NCBI RefSeq assembly: GCF_003236295.1
Contig: NZ_POTW01000008.1
Coordinates: 50,973-114,972 of the forward strand
Direction: 5' to 3'
Origin: Jiangella anatolica
GTDB taxonomy: Bacteria; Actinomycetota; Actinomycetes; Jiangellales; Jiangellaceae
DNA: 64,000 bases
The notes beneath the pieces were generated by a model, which did not search any database, was not told the origin of the DNA, and worked only from the letters and a program-made list of their open reading frames with translations. Positions 52,636-63,752 of this stretch are shown here, in pieces. Positions within the stretch are counted from its first letter, which is position 1. Each line of letters begins with the position of its first letter. The position numbers and the translations under genes are program-made.

Positions 52636-54585
52636 TTAGCGCGACGTCTCAGGTGCGAGGTAGGCGGCCGCCTGCAGCCGGAACAGCTCCGCGTAGTGGC
52701 CGTCCTGCGCCATGAGCTGATCGTGCGAGCCCTGTTCGGTGACCCGGCCGCCGTCGAGGACGTAGATCCGGTCGGCGGTGCGGACGGTGGAGAAGCGGTG
52801 CGAGATGAACAGCACCGTCCGCCCGCCGAGCAGATCACGCAGCGACTGGAACAGCGCGTGCTCGGCCCGCGGGTCCAGGGACGCCGACGGCTCGTCGAGG
52901 ATGACGAACGGCGCGTCGCGGAAGAACGCCCGGGCCAGCGCGACCCGCTGCCACTGGCCCAGCGAGAGGTCGCGGCCGCCCTTGAACATCTTCGACAGCG
53001 CGGTGTCCCAGCCGTGCGGCAGGTCGTGGACGACCTCGGCGACGCCGGCCCGGCGGGCGGCCGCGGCGATCGCGTCGATGTCGTCCATCCGGTCCGCGTC
53101 GCCCAGGCCGATGTTCTCGCGCGCGGACAGGTGGTAGCGGACGAAGTCCTGGAACACGACGGCGACCGACCGGCGCAGCCCCGGCCGCGAGTAGGTGGAG
53201 ACGTCGACGTCGTCCCAGTGGATCGCGCCGCCGTCCGGCTCGTACAGCGTGGCCAGCAGCTTCGCCAGCGTGGTCTTGCCCGAGCCGTTCTCGCCGACCA
53301 GCGCCACGATCTCGCCCGCGTTCAGCCGGATCGACACGTCGTCCAGCGCCGGCGCGGTGCTGCCCGGGTAGGTGAAGGTCAGGCCGTCGGCCCGCAGCGT
53401 CCGGAACGACGGCGGCGCCGGCGCGCCCGCCTCGGCCTGCTCGGCCTCCGGCCGCATCGCGACGAAGCCGGCGAGGTCGTCGAGGAACAGCCCGGACTCG
53501 AAGATCTGCTGCGCGCCCTTGAACAGCGTGCCGACCTGCGTGGCCAGCAGCCGGATCGCGACGATGGCGGCGCCGGCCTCGGCCAGCGTGACCCGGCCCT
53601 GGCCGACCAGCCAGACCAGGGCCAGCAGCGTCGCGGCGAGGAACGCCGCCGAGGCGAGGTTCCCGGCGACGGCGAGCCGGGTGCGGCGGCGCAGGTGCGT
53701 GCGCAGGTCGTCGGCGTAGGCGGTGTAGACGGCGTCGAAGCGTTCGCGCAGCGCGCCGGTGAGTCCGTACGCGCGCACCTCCTTCGCCTCGTCGCGGCCG
53801 GTCTGCACCAGGCCGAGGTACTGGCGCAGCCGCAGCCGTGGCGTCTGCGCGACGGCGAAGTCGAACTCCAGCCGGCTCTCGCGGCGGCTGCTGACGAACA
53901 GCGGGACGCCGGCCAGCAGCAGGATCGGCAGCAGCGCCGGCTCGAAGCTGACGATCGCGACCGACAGCCCGATGCAGCCGGCCAGTCCGCCGGCCAGCCC
54001 GATCAGGCCCTGGGTGAGCTGGTACGGCCGGCTCAGCGCGTTGGTCTGGACCCGCTGCAGCCGGTCGTAGAAGTCCGGCGACTCGAACGCCCGCAGCCCC
54101 ACCGCCCCCGCCACGTCCAGCAGCTGCTGCCAGGTGGAGCGCAGCACCAGCTCCGAGAGCAGCCGCTGCTGGTTGGCCTGGATCGCCGTCGACACCGCCA
54201 CCAGCGCCGTCACCGCGGCCAGCAGTACCACCGGCAGCACGACCGGCCCGACGCCGCCGCCGTCGCCGACCACGAGGATCGCGTCGAGGACGGACTTGAC
54301 GATCAGCACCTGGGCGGCGATGACGGCCGCGCCGAACAGCTGCAGCACCGTCGTGATGACGAACGCCCGGCGGTCGGCGGCCCAGGTGAGCCGGATGCTG
54401 TGGCGCACGAGCGCGCGCAGCCGGCCGGCGGACTTGCGCTGCCGTCGCGCCGACGCCGCCAGCTCGACCGGGTCGTCGCTCGGCGTCGCGTCGTCGCCCG
54501 GCGTCGCGTCGTCGGCCACGCGACGCCCGTCATCGTCGCCGTGGCCGGCGGACGCGCCACCTCGGGCATGCCGCGGCGTCGTCAT
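52636..54585 (-). CDS. ABC transporter with fused permease and ATPase domains
   Basis: A 649-residue half-transporter. After a charged, repetitive N-terminus (ATPGDDATPSDD) come about six transmembrane helices (including VLQLFGAAVIAAQVLIV near 82-98), then the nucleotide-binding domain: Walker A GENGSGKTTLAKLL (about 448-461), signature DLSLGQWQRVALARAFF and Walker B FVILDEPSASLDP. The ATG at 54585, behind GGGGGGCCAC, was chosen over a longer upstream frame. It is probably an exporter. It could export the lasso peptides 4.6 kb away (lasso D function), but nothing in the sequence proves this. Confidence 0.88.
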   Translation of the reverse strand: MTTPRHARGGASAGHGDDDGRRVADDATPGDDATPSDDPVELAASARRQRKSAGRLRALVRHSIRLTWAADRRAFVITTVLQLFGAAVIAAQVLIVKSVLDAILVVGDGGGVGPVVLPVVLLAAVTALVAVSTAIQANQQRLLSELVLRSTWQQLLDVAGAVGLRAFESPDFYDRLQRVQTNALSRPYQLTQGLIGLAGGLAGCIGLSVAIVSFEPALLPILLLAGVPLFVSSRRESRLEFDFAVAQTPRLRLRQYLGLVQTGRDEAKEVRAYGLTGALRERFDAVYTAYADDLRTHLRRRTRLAVAGNLASAAFLAATLLALVWLVGQGRVTLAEAGAAIVAIRLLATQVGTLFKGAQQIFESGLFLDDLAGFVAMRPEAEQAEAGAPAPPSFRTLRADGLTFTYPGSTAPALDDVSIRLNAGEIVALVGENGSGKTTLAKLLATLYEPDGGAIHWDDVDVSTYSRPGLRRSVAVVFQDFVRYHLSARENIGLGDADRMDDIDAIAAAARRAGVAEVVHDLPHGWDTALSKMFKGGRDLSLGQWQRVALARAFFRDAPFVILDEPSASLDPRAEHALFQSLRDLLGGRTVLFISHRFSTVRTADRIYVLDGGRVTEQGSHDQLMAQDGHYAELFRLQAAAYLAPETSR

Positions 54586-54657
54586 GTGGCCCCCCACGTG
54601 AGTGTCGCCGGTCAGCCCCCCAGCCCCCGGCGGTGGCCCCATCGTAGACCGGCGGCG

Positions 54658-55398
54658 TCAGCGGCGCACGGCCACGCAGTCGTACTCGACCAGCGCCAGC
54701 CGCGGGTCCAGCGTCACCGGGAACATGCCGGAGACGGTGAATCCGGCCGCCTCGATCGCCCGCAGCGTCTCCAGGTGGGTCGGCATGCCGTCGTAGATCG
54801 GCTGGACGGACGCCTCGGTCTGCAGCGCGAGCACGTCCGCGAGCCGGTCGCCGGCGCCGTCGAGGACCTCCAGATCCCAGCCCTGGGTGTCCAGCTTCAG
54901 GTAGATGCGCCGATCGTCGATGCCCTCCAGCGCGCGCTCCCACATCGTCTCCAGGCGCCGCACCTGGACGTGCTCGATGCGCGCGGTCTCGATGACGTCG
55001 CCGAAGTCGCGCTGGCCGTACTCGCTGGCCGAGCGCAGCGACGACAGCGACGTGTTGCGTGCGACGTTGATGCGGGCCGTCGTGTCGGAGGCCCCGAGCG
55101 CGACCGGCAGCACCCGCCACTTCGGGTCGGCGCGCGCGACGCCGGTCAGCACCTCGCGGCTCTCCTTGACCGGCTCGAACGACACGATCCAGCCGCGGTA
55201 GCCGTTGCGGCGCAGCTGGGTGGCGTACTCGCCGTGCCGCGCGCCGACGTCGAGCACGACGTTGACGTCGAGCAGGGCGAACAGCCGGCTCAGATGCAGG
55301 CTCAGCAGGCTGACCTCGCGCTGGCGGCGGGTCGGCACGACCTCCATTCCCAGCCGGCGCAGGACGTTGCGGGTCTTGTGCTCGATGAGCGTTGCCAT
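54658..55398 (-). CDS. FkbM-family methyltransferase
   Basis: A 246-residue SAM methyltransferase: NVVLDVGARHGEYATQLRRN (about residues 48-67) is the SAM loop, WIVSFEPVKES the second motif, and YLKLDTQGWDLEVLDGA (about 166-182) the FkbM hallmark. FkbM enzymes O-methylate sugars or antibiotics. It is divergent from a glycosyltransferase, so it may methylate a glycan. An ATG at 55398 starts the conserved part. Confidence 0.9.
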   Translation of the reverse strand: MATLIEHKTRNVLRRLGMEVVPTRRQREVSLLSLHLSRLFALLDVNVVLDVGARHGEYATQLRRNGYRGWIVSFEPVKESREVLTGVARADPKWRVLPVALGASDTTARINVARNTSLSSLRSASEYGQRDFGDVIETARIEHVQVRRLETMWERALEGIDDRRIYLKLDTQGWDLEVLDGAGDRLADVLALQTEASVQPIYDGMPTHLETLRAIEAAGFTVSGMFPVTLDPRLALVEYDCVAVRR

Positions 55399-55493
55399 GA
55401 AGCCCCCCAGCCCTGGATCGCAAGATCGTAAACCCGCCGGGTCCGGATGACTAGGGTGACGGCGGCCCTACACTGACGGCGGGGGGATGGCAG

Positions 55494-56627
55494 ATGACAC
55501 ACACGGCGACGCTCGGCGTCACCTGGGGGGATCCGTACGCGGCGTTCACCTACAGCGGGGTGCCGTGGCACCTGTTCGCCGAGCTGGACCGCATGTCGGT
55601 GCTGGCCGGGCGGGCCGACGCCAACCAGACGCGGATCAGCGACGTGTTCCGCGGCGTGGTCGACGTGCGGCGGACGCTGCAGGCCCGGCGGCCGCGGCGC
55701 AACGCGCTGTGGCGCTACCTGCCGGGCAACATCGAACGGCTGAGCCGCCGGTTCGCCGAGCTGACGCCGCGGCTGCCCGCACACGACGCCGTCCTGCAGT
55801 TCGGCGTCGCCGGGATCCCCGACGGCGTGCCACTGGTGGCGCACGTCGAGATCCCGGTCGAGGCGGCCGTCTCCACTCGGGTGTTCGCGCGCTCCTACGG
55901 GTTCGACCGGTTCACCGACCGCGAGATCGCGGCGGCGATCGCGGGGGAGCGCGCCTTCCTGCGCGCCTGCTCCATCGTGTGGACCAACTCGCCCTGGACG
56001 GCGTCGCTGCTGGTGTCCGAGGACTGCCCGGAGAGCAAGATCCGGTGGTACCCGCCGGGATGCGGGGTGGCCGACCCGGGCGAGATCGAGCGCGACTGGG
56101 ACCGCCTGTCGGTGCTGTTCATCGGCAAGGACTGGGAGCGCAAGGGCGGGCCGCGGCTGGTCGACGCGTTCCGGCAGGTCCGGGCTGCCGACCCGCGGGC
56201 CGAGCTGACCGTCGTCGGCGCCGAGCCGCGCCTCGACGAGCCCGGCGTCACCGTGCTCGGCTACCTCGACAAGGAGGACCCCGCCGCCGCCGCGAAGCTC
56301 GACGCGGCGATCCGCCGGGCGACGGTGTTCTGCCTGCCCTCGGAGTGGGAGAGCACCGGCATCGTCTACATGGAGGCGGCGATGTACGGGCTGCCGGTCG
56401 TCATGCTGGCCGGGCAGGGCCGGGAGTCGCTGTTCCCGGCCGACGGCGGCGTCGTGCTGCCCGACGGCGACCCCGACCGGCTGGCGGCTGCCCTGCTCGA
56501 GTTCGGCGCCGACCCGGACCGCATGCGAGCCATGGGCGCCGCCGGGCGCGCGTACGTCCTGGCGAACTACACCTGGCCGACGGTCGCGGCCCGCGTCGCC
56601 GGCTTCGTCGACGAGGCCGTCGCCTAG
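55494..56627 (+). CDS. Glycosyltransferase family 4
   Basis: A 377-residue GT-B enzyme. The C-terminal donor domain has VLFIGKDWERKGGPRLVDAF (about residues 205-224), LTVVGAEPRL, VFCLPSEWESTGIVYMEAAM (about 280-300) and the conserved E-x7-E pattern. The N-terminal acceptor domain is less conserved. The donor sugar is unknown. It follows the FkbM gene in opposite orientation by 95 bp. After its stop comes the non-coding repeat island. Confidence 0.87.
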   Translation: MTHTATLGVTWGDPYAAFTYSGVPWHLFAELDRMSVLAGRADANQTRISDVFRGVVDVRRTLQARRPRRNALWRYLPGNIERLSRRFAELTPRLPAHDAVLQFGVAGIPDGVPLVAHVEIPVEAAVSTRVFARSYGFDRFTDREIAAAIAGERAFLRACSIVWTNSPWTASLLVSEDCPESKIRWYPPGCGVADPGEIERDWDRLSVLFIGKDWERKGGPRLVDAFRQVRAADPRAELTVVGAEPRLDEPGVTVLGYLDKEDPAAAAKLDAAIRRATVFCLPSEWESTGIVYMEAAMYGLPVVMLAGQGRESLFPADGGVVLPDGDPDRLAAALLEFGADPDRMRAMGAAGRAYVLANYTWPTVAARVAGFVDEAVA

Positions 56628-56710
56628 CAACGGCACTGTGTCGGCGGCGTCGTCGGTCCGTGGCTGACGACGGTGCTGCCGTTGGCATTGAGGGGCTGCG
56701 AACGTTGGCC

Positions 56711-56850
56711 GTCCCCCTGCTGGCCATTTTCTTAGCCGGGCCGGCGCGCCTCAAGTCCGCGGCCTCTGCTGGTCATTGTGGGGTTGTGGTTGGGGGCCGC
56801 GGACTTGACCCGCGTCGTCCCGGCCAAGAACGGGCAGCTATCAGGGGGAC
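56711..56850 (+). repeat. 140-bp palindromic element, copy 1
   Basis: The left arm (56711-56764) starts GTCCCCCTGCTGGCC and ends TCAAGTCCGCGGCC. The right arm (56795-56850) is its imperfect reverse complement, starting GGCCGCGGACTTGA and ending CAGGGGGAC. The arms are about 55 bp with a few mismatches and a small indel, and the loop is 30 nt. Outside flanks also match copy 2 for a further 8-25 bp. Confidence 0.85.
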
Positions 56851-57180
56851 GGGGGGAGTGTGGGCACGCCGCATCGCCGGCGGCCCACGTGCGCTGGCTT
56901 TCCCGGCCCGCGTTCGGGCCTCTCCGGCTCGCTTTCGCGGCCGTTCCGGCCGACGTTCGCGCCTCAGCGGCCCGCGTATGCCCGTTTTGCGACGTTGGCG
57001 ACGTTGTGGATACCCATGATCATCAACCTTTTGGTCTCGCACTAGGCGTTCTCCCGCTTTACCACCCATGCATGCCTAGGGGTGTGGGAGTAGGCCTGGT
57101 GGGCGGCCCGAAAAACGCGGCGAGATCTCACCACGTGGACGCCCAGCGACAGCAACGTCACATCGATCCAGCCCACCGGT

Positions 57181-57279
57181 CGCCGGGAGAGGCCAGCGAG
57201 CCTGATGAAGCGCCAACACGGCGCCCGGCCAGGCGTCGGGAGAGGCCAGTCGACCCGGACGACCCGCGAACACGACGCC
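57181..57279 (+). repeat. Imperfect 45-bp direct repeat, period 53 bp
   Basis: CGCCGGGAGAGGCCAG at 57181 recurs as CGTCGGGAGAGGCCAG at 57234. Both continue through a divergent middle to CGCCAACACGGCGCC and CGCGAACACGACGCC. The two units lie just left of palindromic copy 2. Function is unknown. Confidence 0.5.
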
Positions 57280-57309
57280 GTGCCCCGACGGGCGTCGCCA
57301 CACTCCCCC

Positions 57310-57449
57310 GTCCCCCTGATAGCTGCCCGTTCTTGGCCGCGGGACCGCGGGTCAAGTACGTGGCCCCCAACACCAGCGAACAGCGAACAGCCAGAGGCCG
57401 CGGACTTGAGGCGCGGTCCCGCGGCCAAGAGAATGGGCAGCAGGGTGAC
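57310..57449 (-). repeat. 140-bp palindromic element, copy 2 (inverted)
   Basis: The left arm (57310-57365) reads GTCCCCCTGATAGCTGCCCG then TTCTTGGCC. The right arm (57396-57449) starts GGCCGCGGACTTGAGGCGCG and ends CAGGGTGAC, with a 30-nt loop. Read in reverse complement it aligns with copy 1 over about 165 bp at high identity, including the flanks CGTTGGCC and GGACGGGG(G)GAGTGTGG. The 460-bp gap between the copies is different sequence. Confidence 0.85.
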
Positions 57450-57502
57450 GGCCAACGGTAGAAGCCCCTCGAGCCGACGAGAAGCAGCCCCTCGAGCCGA
57501 CT

Positions 57503-58369
57503 TCAGCCCGCCCGGTAGCGGTCCCTCACCTCGGGGCGGTCGCGGAAGCCGGCCGACCGGTAGGTGGCGACGGCGGCGTGGTTGGCGCTCGGGGTGCTGA
57601 CGACCGCGCTGCTGGCGCCCAGCTCCCGTAGCGCGGCCGCCGCTGCGACGGTGATCGCCCGGCCGTACCCGTGGCCGCGGTGGTCGCGGTGCACGCCCAT
57701 CGGCTCGATCAGCCCGGGCCGCCCGGGACCGGCCGACCAGACCGTGACGGCGGCGACCGGGACGCCGTGCTCGTCGTAGCCGACCAGGCAGCGGGCGTCG
57801 GCGTGGAGCGGGCCGGATGCCATCGCCCGCCAGCGCTCGTCGGTGAACGTCGACGAAGTGAACGCGGCGCGCTGCACCGCCGTCCGCTCGTGCGCTCGGT
57901 CCGGCCCGATCGCCTCGACCCGCAGGCCCGGGTCCTCCACCGGCGCGGTCAGGTCGCGACTCGACGGCTGCCACGGCTCGTCGGTGTCCCAGCCGCGCTC
58001 GGCCAGCAGGTCCTGCAGCAGCGCGTCCGCGGGCGCCTCGACGTTGACGCGTCCCGCGGGCAGGACGCCGCGGTCCGGATCGGTCAGGTCGGAGGCCAGC
58101 CGCAGCGCCAGTTCCTCGTCCCGTCGGGCGTCCGGCGCCGTCGTCAGCCGCAGCAGCGTGGCGCCGTCCCGCAGCCCGGCGGCGAGGACCCGCCCGTCGC
58201 GGCTCCACGTGCGCACGGCCGCCGCAGTCGCCGCGGCGCCGTACCGCCAGAACCAGCCGACGTCGCCCGGATGCAGGTGCGCCGGCGCGTCGTCGGCCTG
58301 CCAGTCCCGCAGTGCGCCGGTCACGCGGGCCAGCCCGTCGACGTCCGGTGTGCTCATGACGATCGCCAT
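57503..58369 (-). CDS. GNAT-family N-acetyltransferase (two-lobed)
   Basis: A 288-residue protein. The C-terminal GNAT core has IEPMGVHRDHRGHGYGRAIT (acetyl-CoA loop, about residues 228-247) and ANHAAVATYRSAGFRDRPEV at the end. The N-terminal half (about 1-150) resembles a degenerate second GNAT lobe (LHPGDVGWFWRYG). The ATG at 58369 is used; a second ATG at 58357 is equally plausible. Substrate is unknown. Confidence 0.87.
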   Translation of the reverse strand: MAIVMSTPDVDGLARVTGALRDWQADDAPAHLHPGDVGWFWRYGAAATAAAVRTWSRDGRVLAAGLRDGATLLRLTTAPDARRDEELALRLASDLTDPDRGVLPAGRVNVEAPADALLQDLLAERGWDTDEPWQPSSRDLTAPVEDPGLRVEAIGPDRAHERTAVQRAAFTSSTFTDERWRAMASGPLHADARCLVGYDEHGVPVAAVTVWSAGPGRPGLIEPMGVHRDHRGHGYGRAITVAAAAALRELGASSAVVSTPSANHAAVATYRSAGFRDRPEVRDRYRAG

Positions 58370-58412
58370 GCCCCGAGTGCTATCACCGCGCCGCGCCCGG
58401 CGCACCGGGTTT

Positions 58413-59270
58413 TCAGCGGGCGGTGTGCGCGGCGACCTCGGCGACGACGGTGTCCCAGACCGCGCGCAGCGGGTACTGGTGGCCCATGCCGGCCAGCGGC
58501 ACCAGCCGGGCGCCGGGGATCTCGTTGGCCAGCGCCTCGCCGTGCGGGTACGGCAGCAGCGGGTCGGCGGTGCCGTGCAGCACCAGCGTCGGCGCGGTGA
58601 CCTCGGCCAGCTTGCCGCGGTCGAGCCCGCCGCCGTCGAGGATCCAGTGGTTGGTCTGGCTGGCGGCGACGTCGATCGTGCGGTCGTACATCCGGGCGGC
58701 GACGGCGCGCTCCTCGGCGTCCGGTGCGATCGTGCCGTCGAACGCACGGAGCCCGTCGACCAGGGCCGAGATGGCGGCGTCGCGGTCGGACCAGTCCGGA
58801 GCGGGCTGCTCGGACGCGAACAGCTCGGCCAGCCGCGGCGACATCGGCGGCAGGTCCGGCCGGTCCGGGCCGCCGGGACCGGCCGGGCTCGTCGACTGAA
58901 GCGTCAGCGACAGCACCCGCTCCGGGTACTCGACGGCCAGCTCCTGCGCGATGCCGCCGCCCATCGAGACGCCGTAGAGGTGCGCGGCCGCGACGCCGTA
59001 GCCGTCGAGCACGGCCAGCGCGTCGGTCACCAGGTCATCGCCGGTGTAGCCCGGCGCGCCGGCGGGGTAGTGGCTGGACCGGCCCGTGTCGCGGAAGTCG
59101 TACCGGATGACGTGGCGCCCGGCGGCGGCCAGCCGCGAGCAGAACTCGTCCTCCCAGTAGTCCATCGAGGCAGCCGCGCCGCCGATCAGCAGGATCGTCG
59201 GGTCGGCCGGCGAACCGAACGCCTCCGCGCACAGCTGGGCGTCGCCCGCCGGGACCATCCGCTCGGTCAT
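58413..59270 (-). CDS. Alpha/beta-fold hydrolase
   Basis: A 285-residue hydrolase. ILLIGGAAASMDYWEDEFCS (about residues 29-48) carries the oxyanion region, VIRYDFRDTGRSS the second strand, and LYGVSMGGGIAQELA the nucleophile elbow G-x-S-x-G with Ser at about 118. The catalytic His is in GMGHQYP near 262. It resembles esterases or carboxylesterase-type enzymes of the RdmC/AclC kind. An HxlR gene diverges from it across a nested palindrome, so it is probably the regulated target. Confidence 0.9.
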   Translation of the reverse strand: MTERMVPAGDAQLCAEAFGSPADPTILLIGGAAASMDYWEDEFCSRLAAAGRHVIRYDFRDTGRSSHYPAGAPGYTGDDLVTDALAVLDGYGVAAAHLYGVSMGGGIAQELAVEYPERVLSLTLQSTSPAGPGGPDRPDLPPMSPRLAELFASEQPAPDWSDRDAAISALVDGLRAFDGTIAPDAEERAVAARMYDRTIDVAASQTNHWILDGGGLDRGKLAEVTAPTLVLHGTADPLLPYPHGEALANEIPGARLVPLAGMGHQYPLRAVWDTVVAEVAAHTAR

Positions 59271-59284
59271 CGCTTCCTCCTTGA

Positions 59285-59318
59285 TATGAAAAACATAGCT
59301 AGTGCTATTCTTTTCATA
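59285..59318. promoter_or_regulatory. Nested palindrome between hydrolase and hxlR genes
   Basis: TATGAAAA (59285-59292) is the exact reverse complement of TTTTCATA (59311-59318). Inside lies a second dyad ATAGC-TAGT-GCTAT (59295-59308). The AT-rich block stands out from the surrounding GC-rich DNA and holds the divergent start regions, so it is the probable operator of the HxlR regulator. Confidence 0.65.
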
Positions 59319-59925
59319 GAAACGGAGGAGGCGCAAGTGACCAGGACGTACGGCGAGGGTTGTCCGATCGCCCTGTCGCTCGACATCGTCGGCGAGCGCT
59401 GGGCCCTGCTCGTCGTGCGTGAGCTGCGGCTCGGCCCCCGCCGCTACCGCGACCTGGCGCAGGCGCTGCCCGGCATCACCCCGGCCGTGCTGTCCAAGCG
59501 GCTCAAGGAGCTGGAGGAGTACGGCGTGCTGCGCCGCCGCGAGCTGCCGCCGCCGGCCGCGGCGAAGGTGTACGAGCTGACCGAGTGGGGCGCCGGCCTG
59601 GAGCCGGTGTTCCAGGCGCTGGCCCGCTGGGGCGTGCGCTCGCCGGTGCTGCCGCTGACCGGCGAGGTCAGCGCCGACTCCACCATGCTCGGCCTGCGCA
59701 CGTTCTTCGCCGAGGCTGAGGACGGCTGGACCGCCACCTACGAGGTCGCGCTGGACCGTGACGTCTACCGGCTGCGGGTCGAGGACGGCCGGCTGACGGA
59801 GCTGGCCCGCGGCCCGGCGGCGACGGCGCCAGACGTGCTGGTCCGGACGACGAAAGCGGCGTGGCAGGCGGTCTTCGATGGCTCGGACCCGCTGGACGAC
59901 GCCGTCGCCGCCGGCCGGCTCTCCG

Positions 59926-62238
<2,313 letters not shown>

Positions 62239-62325
62239 GTATCGACGGTAAGGCTTTCCGGCGGCGATGACTGGGTAAGGATTGGGGAAGACGATGGCGG
62301 AGTCCGGACCTTACGGTGGTGTGCC

Positions 62326-63132
62326 ATGGGGCAGATGACGACGCGACGGCCGGTGCTGCGGCTGCGACCGGGCCGATCCGCCGAGCGCCCCGACACGCTG
62401 GCGGTCGAGGAGCCGCTGCTGGTCCGCGTCGACGACCGCATCCTCACCTCCACGATGCGCACCCCCGGCCACGACTTCGACCTCATCGCGGGCTGGCTGG
62501 TCGCCGAGGGCGCGATCGCCGACCGCACCGACGTCGCCGGCATGAAGGAGTGCGTCGACGAGCAGAACACCGTCGAGGTGACGCTCGCCCACGGTGTCGA
62601 GCCGCCGCGCGCCCGCGCGTTCGAGACCACCAGCGCCTGCGGCGTCTGCGGCGCCGACCGGGTCGTCGACGTGCGCGCCTCGCTGCGCTGGCGGCTGGCC
62701 GAGGACCCCACCCGCGTCGACGTCGCCGTGCTGGCCGCGCTGCCTGACAGGATGCGCTCGGAGCAGCGGGTGTTCGACCGCACCGGCGGGCTGCACGCGG
62801 CCGGCCTGTTCCACGGCACCGGATCGGTCGTGGCGGTCCGCGAGGACGTCGGCCGGCACAACGCCGTCGACAAGGTCATCGGCTCGGCGCTGATGGCCGG
62901 CCTGCTGCCGCTGTCCGGCCACGTGCTCCAGGTCAGCGGCCGGGCGTCGTTCGAGCTGGTGCAGAAGGCGGCCGCGGCCGGCGTGCCGGTGCTGGCCGCC
63001 GTCTCCGCGCCGTCCAGCCTGGCCGTCGACCTCGCCGACGAGTGCGGGGTGACGCTGGTCGGCTTCGTCCGCGGCGGCGGGATGAACGTCTACACCCACC
63101 CCGAGCGGGTCCGGGTCGGCCCGCTGCACTAG
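62326..63132 (+). CDS. fdhD: Formate dehydrogenase accessory sulfurtransferase FdhD
   Basis: A 268-residue FdhD that transfers sulfur to the molybdenum cofactor of the formate dehydrogenase. Visible: LAVEEPLLVRVDDRILTSTM, the sulfur-relay Cys pair in TTSACGVCG (about residues 107-115), VREDVGRHNAVDKVIG and the C-terminal VGFVRGGGMNVYTHPERV. It diverges from the molybdoenzyme gene with 87 bp between them, which holds two GGTAAGG words as candidate regulatory sequence. Confidence 0.97.
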   Translation: MGQMTTRRPVLRLRPGRSAERPDTLAVEEPLLVRVDDRILTSTMRTPGHDFDLIAGWLVAEGAIADRTDVAGMKECVDEQNTVEVTLAHGVEPPRARAFETTSACGVCGADRVVDVRASLRWRLAEDPTRVDVAVLAALPDRMRSEQRVFDRTGGLHAAGLFHGTGSVVAVREDVGRHNAVDKVIGSALMAGLLPLSGHVLQVSGRASFELVQKAAAAGVPVLAAVSAPSSLAVDLADECGVTLVGFVRGGGMNVYTHPERVRVGPLH

Positions 63133-63638
63133 CTCGCGGGCACCCAGTAGCGCAGCTTGCCGTGCCGCTCGTCCTCGAAGACGCCGCCGGCGGCCTCGAT
63201 CACCTTGCGCGACGCGACGTTGTCGACGTCGCAGGTGACCAGCGCGGGATCGATGCCGAGCTTGGCCGACCACGGCATGGCCTGCTGCAGCATCGCCGTG
63301 GCGTGGCCCTGCCGCCGCGCCGACGGGCGGACGTCGTAGCCGATGTGGCCGCCGTAGTCGCGCAGCCACGGTGTCAGGTGGTGCCGGATCGACAGCCGGC
63401 CGAGGAAGGTCGTGCCGTCGACGTACCAGAGGTGGGTGGACGGGACCATGCCGCGGGAGCGCGGCGCGTCGTCGCGCTCGTCGTCGATCTGGCGGCGGAC
63501 GTACGCGGCGAACCCCTCGGGCCGGACCATGTCGGCCAATTGGAGATCGTCGGCCCAGCGCGGCTCGTAGCCCGGCTCGCCGACGGCCTCGAGCCACGAC
63601 TCGTGGACCTCGACGGTGGGGCGGACCAGTTCCGGCAC
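63129..63638 (-). CDS. GNAT-family N-acetyltransferase
   Basis: A 169-residue acetyltransferase from the GTG at 63638 (VPELVRPTVEVHESWLEAVG). The GNAT core is HIGYDVRPSARRQGHATAML (about residues 110-129), followed by VTCDVDNVASRKVIEAAGG with the Asn-Ala-Ser element and the ending KLRYWVPAS, as in acetyltransferases related to RimJ. The start was chosen over a longer upstream frame without conserved sequence. It overlaps fdhD by 4 bp in convergent fashion. Confidence 0.85.
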   Translation of the reverse strand: MPELVRPTVEVHESWLEAVGEPGYEPRWADDLQLADMVRPEGFAAYVRRQIDDERDDAPRSRGMVPSTHLWYVDGTTFLGRLSIRHHLTPWLRDYGGHIGYDVRPSARRQGHATAMLQQAMPWSAKLGIDPALVTCDVDNVASRKVIEAAGGVFEDERHGKLRYWVPAS

Positions 63639-63710
63639 GAGATCTATCGTGCCCGGTTGCCGGCAGGTCATTCGCCCGGATCGCCGAATCCGGCTCATTT
63701 CACGGCGGCG

Positions 63711-63746
63711 GGCCGGCCGCCCCACCTCGTGGCGGGGCGGCCGGCC
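63711..63746 (-). terminator. Strong hairpin terminator-like repeat
   Basis: GGCCGGCCGCCCC (63711-63723) pairs exactly with GGGGCGGCCGGCC (63734-63746) around a 10-nt loop. It lies 6 bp past the stop of the leftward truncated gene at 63753 and very probably terminates it. There is no U-tract. Confidence 0.7.
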
Positions 63747-63752
63747 GCGTCG

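Larger units (their letters stand above)
56628..57502. other. 875-bp non-coding island with palindromic elements
   Basis: No credible gene is found. The island contains two copies of a 140-bp palindromic element in opposite orientation, a pair of 45-bp direct repeats and the word CCCATGATCATCAA (57013-57026) shared with the palindrome at 13975-14034. Short open frames here reflect the repeat itself; the two arms even encode a similar GQERAAIRGTG peptide when read in opposite directions, which argues for sequence homology and not for protein function. Confidence 0.75.

Noticed and set aside
52636..54585. ABC transporter as a certain member of the lasso peptide cluster
   Set aside because: It is 4.6 kb away and separated by unrelated genes on both strands. 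Export of the lasso peptides is possible but not supported by the sequence.
56860..57045. Short open frames inside the repeat island as small genes
   Set aside because: They overlap the palindromic repeats or low-complexity sequence, lack ribosome binding sites, and the repeats explain their similarity.
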